NCBI GenBank assembly: GCA_905215405.1
Contig: CAJMQE010000090.1
Location: 1 to 15,283 of the forward strand
Origin: an uncultured bacterium
GTDB lineage: Bacteria; Bacillota; Clostridia; Lachnospirales; Lachnospiraceae
DNA length: 15,283 nucleotides
Direction of reading: 5' to 3'
The notes below the pieces were generated by a model, which saw nothing but the letters and a program-made list of their open reading frames with translations, was not told the DNA's origin and searched no databases. Shown here piece by piece: positions 6,951-12,670 of this stretch. The translations under genes were made by a program, and so were the position numbers. The first letter of the stretch is position 1. Each line of letters opens with the position of its first letter.

Positions 6951-9254
6951 TTATGCAATGAATTTACTAAGTATATTTGGTGTTTCAAGTAAAGATACAT
7001 CGGAGCTGTTCAGCAGTTCTTTTGATTGTGATTTACAGAGAACTACATCTTCGTGGGAACTGCCTAACGTTTTTTCAAGAATTGAAATAGCCTGTTCATA
7101 GTAGTATGCAACTCTTTTAATATTTCTGATGTCTGCATGTAATACGGCAAGGTTCTGACTAATATATCCTGAAGTAAGATTATCTGCACCATAAACCGCA
7201 TTTGTGATACCAAGACAATTGGAGTAGATACGAATAGCTTCACCGTATTCTTTGGTATCAAATAGTAATCTTCCGTATTGTATAAGGCTGGCAATTCCAT
7301 TTGGAGAATAGGACATCTGTGTTTCTTCTAGTATTTGGGCAGATTTTTTCGTGTATTCTAATGATTTTGAGGTGTTTCCGAGTTGATGATAATACCTGCC
7401 AGCATCAAGGTATAAAGTGGAAAAATTAAGTACATTGGTTGTTCCGTATTTGCCAGCAAAGAATATAGCCTTTTCTGCAAGCTCCACAGCTTTATTCATA
7501 TTGCAGTTTATGCAGGCTGCTTCAATTGCTTTGAAATGATAGAGCATATACTGATCATCAGATGTAATGAAATCAGTTTTATAACAGAGATATTCATAAT
7601 CGGATAATAATTTGGAATATGAGCGGTAACGATTTAATCTTGCATTTAGTTCAAGAGCATGTCTTATAATGTGAATCCATTGTGCAAAATTGTCTTTAAC
7701 TGCAAAACGTGAAGCTGTATCAATAATTTGCAGGTAAAGTGAAGATAGGTCAGAATCTACAATTTCACATTCGGCTAAAAACTGTTGGAATAATTTCTGA
7801 TACTGACTAGTTACAGTATATTTGCCTGCATTGACAATTTTTCTGATATATGGATTAAGCACTGTGATATTGTGTGCAATAGCAACCAGACCATATTCTT
7901 CGAGTTCATTTACGGTATTGATATTATTTGAATCTGATCGCAACAAGACAGATAACGGAAAACCTGTCTCAGGTGCAAATGCAATTAGAGATAATATATA
8001 TTGGCATTCTGGTGACAATTCTTCATAATTTAACAGCTTTAGAAAATGCTGCTGGTATAAGTCTTTCTGACTGTTGTTATCTTTAGTAAGAGCAAGCTTA
8101 CTGATGTTCTCTGGCAGCAATACATTGTCTGTTAATTTTAAATTCAGTTCTTCCATAGAAAAAGTCTTGTATGACAGCAGTCTTGCCAACAGCTCAGCAC
8201 TCATAGTATGAAAATTAACTTTTTCAAGGAGAGTTCCAAGCATGTTTTGGTCAATACTGTCACTATCCCCTTTGAAATTACTATTGAAAATAGAAAATAC
8301 CAATGCCTTGCTTTCATATATTTTGTAACTTGATCCGATTGAAAAATGATTCCGACTGGTAAAGAGTATTTTGCATTTTAATGTACAAAATGTATCCAGT
8401 AGTGATTCGTCAGATGCGGTAGCATTAAAATTATCAATTACAATGAGTGAATCATCTTTTAAAGTCTTTATAAAACGGTAATGTTTGCGGAAACGCTCTT
8501 TTTCACTAAGTGTTTCGGAGTCATCAGCAAAGTCAAGGTCAGCAATCATTTCATATAGGCTTTCGGTGTATTCAAGATAAAGGATGTTAGTGTAATTTTT
8601 TTGATGCAATTTAATATATTGCTTTGCAAGTTCACTTTTCCCAATGCCAGGGATACCTGTTAGAAATACAGGACTGTTAGACAAAAGTAATTCATGCAAT
8701 TCCACTAATTCTATAGTTCTCTCTGCAAATGTTTTGACAGGTTTCGGTATGGAAGTGGTAATAATCAAATCTTCAATCATTGGTGAAGTATCAACTGAAG
8801 CAGTTGCTCCAGCTTTTACAAATACTCGTGATATTCCAAAAACAAGAGTTTCTGCAAGAAAATTAGCAATGGAGCTGTCAGACTCGTCTACATAATATTC
8901 TGCGATACGAATTTTTTCAGTATCAGAGATAGAAGTGTCCAATACAAGCAGCGCTTTTATTCCTGATGCAGTTTTACTCACATCACTGATAAAAGGAAAG
9001 AGTTCATTTTGCAAATCACTTTTCATAAGTTCAATGTGTTCTTGAGAAATATAATACTGTACAATCTTTGGATTAATACGCATTTTCCCTTTAATCCAGT
9101 GGCATACAAGACCATTATCAAAGATAAGGTCGGTGTTATCGTCATTGATAAAAGAAGCAAAAATGTAATACATGTAGTCTATTTGTGAAATATCAGCAGC
9201 CTTTAGATGGTTGAGTAAAATGGCTGATATAGAGTGAAAATCTAATCTTGTCAT
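6951..9254 (-). CDS. STAND-type NTPase with C-terminal TPR-like repeats
   Basis: This 767-residue protein has the layout of a signal-transduction ATPase. Residues 1 to about 170 form a domain of unknown function that I recall in Lachnospiraceae proteins of this type (ADISQIDYMYYIFASFINDD). Next is an NTPase domain with Walker A GIPGIGKS (200-207), Walker B LIVIDN ending at Asp274-Asn275, and a sensor-like ILFTSRN near 300. A helical region follows, then helix-turn-helix repeats resembling TPRs from about 560 to 745 (for example GRYYHQLGNTSKSLEYTKKS). STAND proteins oligomerise on sensing a ligand; many act in phage defence or regulation. No recognised effector domain is visible, so the output is unknown. 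The start is supported by GAAAGG (9261-9266, minus strand). It converges on the ars operon and diverges from the next gene. Confidence 0.8.
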   Translation of the reverse strand: MTRLDFHSISAILLNHLKAADISQIDYMYYIFASFINDDNTDLIFDNGLVCHWIKGKMRINPKIVQYYISQEHIELMKSDLQNELFPFISDVSKTASGIKALLVLDTSISDTEKIRIAEYYVDESDSSIANFLAETLVFGISRVFVKAGATASVDTSPMIEDLIITTSIPKPVKTFAERTIELVELHELLLSNSPVFLTGIPGIGKSELAKQYIKLHQKNYTNILYLEYTESLYEMIADLDFADDSETLSEKERFRKHYRFIKTLKDDSLIVIDNFNATASDESLLDTFCTLKCKILFTSRNHFSIGSSYKIYESKALVFSIFNSNFKGDSDSIDQNMLGTLLEKVNFHTMSAELLARLLSYKTFSMEELNLKLTDNVLLPENISKLALTKDNNSQKDLYQQHFLKLLNYEELSPECQYILSLIAFAPETGFPLSVLLRSDSNNINTVNELEEYGLVAIAHNITVLNPYIRKIVNAGKYTVTSQYQKLFQQFLAECEIVDSDLSSLYLQIIDTASRFAVKDNFAQWIHIIRHALELNARLNRYRSYSKLLSDYEYLCYKTDFITSDDQYMLYHFKAIEAACINCNMNKAVELAEKAIFFAGKYGTTNVLNFSTLYLDAGRYYHQLGNTSKSLEYTKKSAQILEETQMSYSPNGIASLIQYGRLLFDTKEYGEAIRIYSNCLGITNAVYGADNLTSGYISQNLAVLHADIRNIKRVAYYYEQAISILEKTLGSSHEDVVLCKSQSKELLNSSDVSLLETPNILSKFIA

Positions 9255-9319
9255 AAGTATCCTTTCAAAAATTTGTCTATTGGTTGTGCTCGCTTTTATG
9301 GGTTGTCTGTAGTAAGATG

Positions 9320-9328
9320 ATTATAACA
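9320..9328 (-). promoter_or_regulatory. Extended -10 promoter for the STAND NTPase gene
   Basis: On the minus strand this reads TGTTATAAT, a perfect extended -10 (TGnTATAAT), about 66 bases before the start codon. The -35 position is poor (ATGTCG), which an extended -10 tolerates. Confidence 0.6.
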
Positions 9329-9460
9329 TAAAAACATATGTTCGACATCATAAATACTCAAATTTCTTTCAATTTGCATTCAATGTATTTATCTGTACTG
9401 AACGCTAAAATAATATATACCAGATACAATGGAATGAATTTTAGGAAGGGAGAGGTGCGA

Positions 9461-9655
9461 TTGAATGCAGAGTTTACAAGATGCTGCGATTTTCTTGCAA
9501 GAATGATTGAGAAATATGGACCAGCAGTAATGCAAGAATATTATGCAGGATTAAGGATTGAATTGGATGCGTGGAAATCTAATCCAAAGGCGGCAGAGGA
9601 AAGAACATTTATCTATGCGGATGCATTAGACAGATATCAGAGAAAGGCAGCGTAG
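9461..9655 (+). CDS. Small protein of unknown function
   Basis: I do not recognise this family with confidence. From the TTG at 9461 it would be 64 residues, predicted mostly helical and soluble (MNAEFTRCCDFLARMIEKYG... to ...DALDRYQRKAA), with no membrane segment or known motif. The reading frame stays open to 9338, but the purine-rich ribosome-site-like stretch AGGAAGGGAGAGG (9443-9455) sits best before the TTG at 9461 or the GTG at 9455; the ATG at 9434 lacks such a site. Small helical proteins like this are common on Lachnospiraceae mobile elements. It is transcribed away from the STAND gene and followed by a strong hairpin, so it is probably a single-gene transcript. Confidence 0.55.
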   Translation: MNAEFTRCCDFLARMIEKYGPAVMQEYYAGLRIELDAWKSNPKAAEERTFIYADALDRYQRKAA

Positions 9656-9670
9656 CAGACCAAGCAGATA

Positions 9671-9703
9671 ATATAGCAGATAAGAGAAAATTATCTGCTA
9701 TAT
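9671..9703. terminator. 13-bp perfect hairpin after the small gene
   Basis: ATATAGCAGATAA (9671-9683) and its exact reverse complement (9691-9703) enclose a 7-base loop, 16 bases after the stop of the small gene. The unit AGCAGATA also occurs just before it (9663-9670), and TGCTTATCTG just after. The following T content is modest, so it may be an RNA-stabilising hairpin as much as a terminator. Confidence 0.55.
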
Positions 9704-9748
9704 ACTGCTTATCTGTGAAATGTTTTGGGTGTAAGTTGGCGATAGTGA

Positions 9749-9777
9749 TTGACCTTACAGTAAAATGAAAGTATAAT
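9749..9777 (+). promoter_or_regulatory. Promoter of the HTH-yhcG operon
   Basis: TTGACC (9749-9754), 17 bases, TATAAT (9772-9777), about 40 bases before the HTH gene. TGTAAG (9730-9735) and CTTACA (9754-9759) form an inverted repeat across the -35 box and could be an operator, perhaps for the HTH protein itself. Confidence 0.7.
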
Positions 9778-9816
9778 AAATATATGCAATGCGTGAATAT
9801 AGAGAGGAGAGTATTG

Positions 9817-10029
9817 ATGGAAGAGAACAATGAATTGAAAGATAAATTAATTGCATTACGAAAGAGTACAGGGATGAACAGAAGACAGTTCTGTGAATAT
9901 TTTGAAATACCATATATGACAGAATCTGATTGGGAACATGGTAATAGGAGGGTTCCCACCTACTTTTATCGGTTGCTAGAATATTATGTCAGAATGGAAC
10001 AGATGAAAAAGGATACCGAAATAAAATGA
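9817..10029 (+). CDS. Small helix-turn-helix DNA-binding protein
   Basis: A 70-residue protein whose centre (LIALRKSTGMNRRQFCEYF, then IPYMTESDWEHGNRRVP) is an XRE/Cro-like helix-turn-helix of the short type common in Lachnospiraceae accessory DNA. The C-terminus is charged (VRMEQMKKDTEIK). It probably regulates its own small operon; an inverted repeat overlapping the promoter is a candidate site. The ATG at 9817 is chosen because AGAGGAG lies 7 bases before it; an upstream in-frame ATG at 9784 has no ribosome site and starts close to the -10 box. The stop is 16 bases before the yhcG start, so the two genes are co-transcribed. Whether it regulates or neutralises the nuclease is unknown. Confidence 0.75.
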   Translation: MEENNELKDKLIALRKSTGMNRRQFCEYFEIPYMTESDWEHGNRRVPTYFYRLLEYYVRMEQMKKDTEIK

Positions 10030-10360
10030 GAAGGGGTGTAAAGTCATGAATAAATTACAAGGTTTTGGCAATAATGACATTATGAATACTTATAGAAAAT
10101 CGGATAATATTTTAGGAGATATTGAAAATATTATAGAAACAACACAAAAACAAGCATATCGAGTTGTGAATAATGTTCTAACACAACGCAATTGGTTCAT
10201 TGGATATCGTATCTCGGAAGAAATAATTGGTGAAACAGAGCGTAGTGAATATGGTTCAGAGATTATTAAAAAGTTGGCGAAGGAGCTTACTTCCAAATAT
10301 GGAAAAGGCTACGACAGAAGCAATTTATACAGTTGTCTTAGGTTTTATAAATTGTTTCCA

Positions 10361-10391
10361 AAGATTGTCGACTTGGCAAGTCGACAATCTT
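10361..10391. repeat. 31-base perfect palindrome inside yhcG (copy 1)
   Basis: AAGATTGTCGACTT (10361-10374) and AAGTCGACAATCTT (10378-10391) are exact reverse complements around a 3-base centre GGC. It encodes KIVDLASRQS in the yhcG frame. Each arm contains GTCGAC. A diverged copy lies at 11313-11343. No T run follows, so it is not a standard terminator. Confidence 0.9.
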
Positions 10392-10612
10392 GCATTCAGC
10401 TTTCGTGGACTCATTACCGCATGTTAATTCATGTTAATGATGATGAAGCCAGAGAATGGTATTGTAAAGAGGCGTACGAGCAGACTTGGGCGGTAAAGAC
10501 ATTGAAGCGAAATATAGAGACACAATACTATTACAGAATGTTGAAATCACAGAATCCCAGTGTTGTAAAACAGGATATGGAGAATAATATTGCAAACTAT
10601 CAAAATGATAAA

Positions 10613-10638
10613 CTAGAATTTATTTCTAGAATTTATTA
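10613..10638. repeat. 13-bp tandem duplication that breaks yhcG
   Basis: CTAGAATTTATT is present at 10613-10624 and again at 10626-10637, a period of 13 bases, with T or A as the thirteenth base. The extra unit shifts the frame by +1 and creates the TAA at 10637-10639. Loss of one unit would restore the uninterrupted YhcG reading frame. Confidence 0.92.
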
Positions 10639-11255
10639 AGAATCCGATTATTGCTGAATTTCTTGGTATGGAACCTAATATAGATTTTACTGAAAACGAA
10701 CTGGAATCATTTTTCATTTCTAATATTCAAAAATTCATTATGGAACTTGGCAAGGGATATGCATTTGTGGGGAGACAGCAACATATCAAAACAGAAAAGG
10801 AAGATTATTTTATTGATCTTGTTTTCTACAATTATATTATGAAATGTTTTGTATTGTTTGATTTAAAAACAGGTAAAATCACACATCAAGATGTTGGGCA
10901 GATGGATATGTATATTCGTATGTATGATGAAATGAAACGTGGCGAAGGAGATAATTCAACACTTGGAGTAGTTCTCTGTAGTGAGACAGATGAAGATATT
11001 GCAAGATATTCAGTTATGCACGGAAGTGAACAATTATTTGCATCAAAATATAAGCTATATTTGCCTACGGAAGAAGAATTAAAAGCTGAAATTGAAATGC
11101 AAAAGACAATGTTTATGCTACAGCATTCTGAATCAATAAAAGCATTAGAAGAAGTACAAGATGCGTTTGTAGGAGAAGCTGAAAATGCTAATATTGAAGA
11201 TGACAAAGAGATTATGAATATGATAAAAGAAATCCGTCAGGAGAAGAAGTCATAA
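10638..11255 (+). pseudogene. yhcG: YhcG-type PDDEXK nuclease, C-terminal half (frameshifted)
   Basis: This frame continues the YhcG protein after the duplication: KNPIIAEFLGMEPNIDFTENEL, then the nuclease core with HIKTEKEDYFIDLVFYN, KCFVLFDLKTGK and HQDVGQMDMYIRMYDE, then VVLCSETDEDIARYSV and a charged coiled C-terminal tail. The predicted catalytic residues are the Asp in FIDLVF and the Asp and Lys in LFDLK (a D-x-K variant of the PDDEXK pattern). The core appears intact, so only the duplication breaks the gene. The first ATG in this frame is at 10668 and has no ribosome site, so a separate C-terminal product would be made poorly if at all. The last residues are unlikely to matter for catalysis. 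Confidence 0.85.
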
Positions 11256-11312
11256 CGGAATGTTTATGATTGAAAGACCTTGGCTTTGATAGATTCTTTT
11301 GGATTTATGAAA

Positions 11313-11343
11313 AAAAATGTCGACTTTGTGAGTCGACAATTTT
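11313..11343. repeat. Second copy of the GTCGAC palindrome, downstream of yhcG
   Basis: This 31-base segment matches the palindrome inside yhcG at 25 of 31 positions. Its inner arms TGTCGACT (11318-11325) and AGTCGACA (11331-11338) are exact complements around a 5-base centre; the outer parts pair imperfectly (A-rich against T-rich). In one forward frame it reads NVDFVSRQF, resembling the IVDLASRQS encoded by the first copy. Confidence 0.8.
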
Positions 11344-11354
11344 CGGAATGATTT

Positions 11355-11392
11355 AAGCGATTACAGTAAATGTGGTCGCTTTTCTGCTTTTT
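11355..11392 (+). terminator. Rho-independent terminator after yhcG
   Basis: AAGCGATTACA (11355-11365) pairs with TGTGGTCGCTT (11371-11381), an 11-bp stem with two G-U pairs and a 5-base loop, followed by TTCTGCTTTTT. It ends the HTH-yhcG transcript and isolates the next operon. Confidence 0.75.
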
Positions 11393-11427
11393 AGAGTTAC
11401 ATATTATTGGAGAATAAAAAGTTATTA

Positions 11428-11456
11428 TTGAAGATGTGTTGGGACGATGATAAAAT
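11428..11456 (+). promoter_or_regulatory. Promoter of the RQC/primase-helicase operon
   Basis: TTGAAG (11428-11433), 17 bases, TAAAAT (11451-11456): 4 of 6 and 5 of 6 consensus bases with ideal spacing, giving a start near 11463, about 48 bases before the first gene. Confidence 0.6.
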
Positions 11457-11467
11457 GAGGTTGGGAC
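11438..11467. repeat. Direct repeat GTTGGGAC flanking the -10 box
   Basis: GTTGGGAC occurs at 11438-11445 and 11460-11467, 22 bases apart (two helical turns): one copy in the promoter spacer and one at the predicted transcription start. This is the geometry of an operator for a dimeric or tandem-binding regulator, but the regulator is not identifiable. Confidence 0.5.
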
Positions 11468-11510
11468 AAATGTAAAAAAGTGAAAATCTATTTTGGAAAG
11501 GTGATGTGAA

Positions 11511-12071
11511 ATGGCAAGGAAATTAACGGAAAAGGCACTTTTGAAAAAACTTCAAGGGATAAACACAGAAGAACTAACCGAAATGATCATGAATTTGTAT
11601 AAGTCAAACAAATCAGTGGAAGAAAGTATTAATCTACAGATTGTTGGAGAAACATATGGTAAGGATTTACTTGAAAAATACAAAAAAAGATTATACAAAA
11701 TATTCAATCCATCAGATATTGTTAGAACAGGATTTTCGATTGATAATGCTCAGAATGTACTATCAGAATTCGCAGATGTATGTGTGAATGATAATGGAAA
11801 ATGGTATGGCGATTTAGCTTTATATTTTGCAGAATGTGCGACGGATTTTACAATGAGCTTTGGAGATATTGATGAGGATTTTTACGATATATTGGGTGAT
11901 GCATACCATGATGCTGTAGTAGCTGCAAGTAATAATGAAGAATTATATAAGTTATGGAAAGACAGGCTTGAAGGCGTTTTACAAGATTTTGCAGGTTTCG
12001 GCTGGGGGATGGATGACTATATATCTGGGGAATACTATTCTATTCCATGGGCAAAGGAGGACAACGAATGA
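11511..12071 (+). CDS. Acidic protein of unknown function (possible DUF6155)
   Basis: A 186-residue, probably cytosolic, helix-rich acidic protein. The start, MARKLTEKALLKKLQGINTEEL, and the segment GFSIDNAQNVLSEFADVCVNDNGKWYGDLALYFAECATDFTMSFGDIDEDFYDILGDAYHDAV resemble a family I recall as DUF6155; this is tentative and no function is known to me. The N-terminal third is basic and the rest strongly acidic. GGAAAGGTG upstream supports the start. It is the first gene of a compact operon: its stop overlaps the next start (ATGA). Tight coupling to a DNA-binding protein and a primase-helicase suggests a role as a partner or regulator of those enzymes, which is inference from position only. Confidence 0.75.
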   Translation: MARKLTEKALLKKLQGINTEELTEMIMNLYKSNKSVEESINLQIVGETYGKDLLEKYKKRLYKIFNPSDIVRTGFSIDNAQNVLSEFADVCVNDNGKWYGDLALYFAECATDFTMSFGDIDEDFYDILGDAYHDAVVAASNNEELYKLWKDRLEGVLQDFAGFGWGMDDYISGEYYSIPWAKEDNE

Positions 12072-12658
12072 GCAAGAAAATACATAGAGTACCAGTTGTT
12101 CTTGACGCAGGTGAAATAAAGAATCTACCAGAAGAAGATATCCGAGTTATATTAAGAGGTGCAGATGAACTGATTTCAACAGGTGGGAGAAGTATGCTGA
12201 CCAAAATCTTAAAAGGATCAAAGGATAAGAAGATATTAGAATACAAGTTAAATGAATGCCCAGCTTATGGCTATTACCATGATCTGAAATTAGATGATAT
12301 CAGCAAATGTATTGATTGGATGATTAAGAAAGATTATCTAAGAATCAAGTATGATTATCGTCTTCCATTGTTAGTGTATTCAGAAAAGGGATGGGAGATT
12401 GAGAAAGAAACATTTGCCGAAGAGCTATATCAGAGGTTCTGTTTGGATGTAGAAGAGAAAAATGCACGTGTAATTTTTGAAATGAAAGAGGTAAATAGAC
12501 AGGTTGTTATGCTGGTTCTAGATAAAATAGAGGAAAAGGGAACAGAAGAATTTCTTACTTGTTTGGAAGCATGGAAACTAATGGAAGTAAAGAAAGTTGC
12601 GGCACGTATTACAAGAGTTGAAGATACAATTAAAAGTAAAATAACTCAACCGGAATAG
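12068..12658 (+). CDS. RQC-minor-like winged-helix DNA-binding protein
   Basis: A 196-residue protein that resembles the RQC winged-helix region of RecQ helicases without any helicase domain. The match is clearest in TGGRSMLTKILKGSKDKKILEYKL (from about residue 38), then the helix LKLDDISKCIDWMIKKDYLRIKY and the strand LPLLVYSEKGWEI. Databases call this architecture RQC-minor. The second half is helical and probably mediates contacts. In RecQ the RQC domain binds duplex or branched DNA, so this protein may place the downstream primase-helicase on a DNA structure; that is inference. The start at 12068 is chosen over 12047 because AAAGGAGG (12053-12060) sits 7 bases before it and the ATG overlaps the previous stop. 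The next gene begins 12 bases downstream. Confidence 0.75.
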   Translation: MSKKIHRVPVVLDAGEIKNLPEEDIRVILRGADELISTGGRSMLTKILKGSKDKKILEYKLNECPAYGYYHDLKLDDISKCIDWMIKKDYLRIKYDYRLPLLVYSEKGWEIEKETFAEELYQRFCLDVEEKNARVIFEMKEVNRQVVMLVLDKIEEKGTEEFLTCLEAWKLMEVKKVAARITRVEDTIKSKITQPE

Positions 12659-12670
12659 AGGTGACTATGT

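Larger units (their letters stand above)
10046..10639 (+). pseudogene. yhcG: YhcG-type nuclease, N-terminal half (frameshifted)
   Basis: These 197 residues are the N-terminal DUF1016 domain of a YhcG-family protein: YRVVNNVLTQRNWFIGYRI, KYGKGYDRSNLYSCLRFY, LSWTHYRML, EAYEQTWAVKTLKRNIETQYYYRML. The frame ends prematurely in SRIY-stop at a 13-bp duplication. Removing one copy joins KLEFI to KNPIIAEFLG, the sequence expected in the family, so the full protein would be about 398 residues. AAGGGG (10031-10036) supports the start. YhcG proteins are PDDEXK-superfamily proteins often found beside restriction or other defence genes; their precise substrate is not settled. This half lacks the nuclease core. 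A 31-base palindrome lies inside the codons for residues 106-116. Confidence 0.85.

Noticed and set aside
6871..7101. A 76-codon plus-strand open frame starting with TTG
   Set aside because: It overlaps the terminator hairpin and the 3' end of the STAND gene on the other strand, has no good ribosome site and resembles no family I know.
7822..8895. Plus-strand open frames at 7822-8028 and 8644-8895
   Set aside because: They are antisense shadows of the STAND gene, with no ribosome site or family resemblance.
9338..9460. N-terminal extension of the small protein gene up to 105 residues
   Set aside because: The extension runs through AT-rich promoter-like sequence with no ribosome site; the purine-rich site lies just before 9461.
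10361..10391. Palindrome inside yhcG as a transcription terminator
   Set aside because: No T run follows and it lies within conserved coding sequence; kept as a repeat instead.
10610..10640. Programmed ribosomal frameshift in yhcG
   Set aside because: No slippery heptamer or downstream structure is evident; the 13-bp duplication explains the frame break fully.
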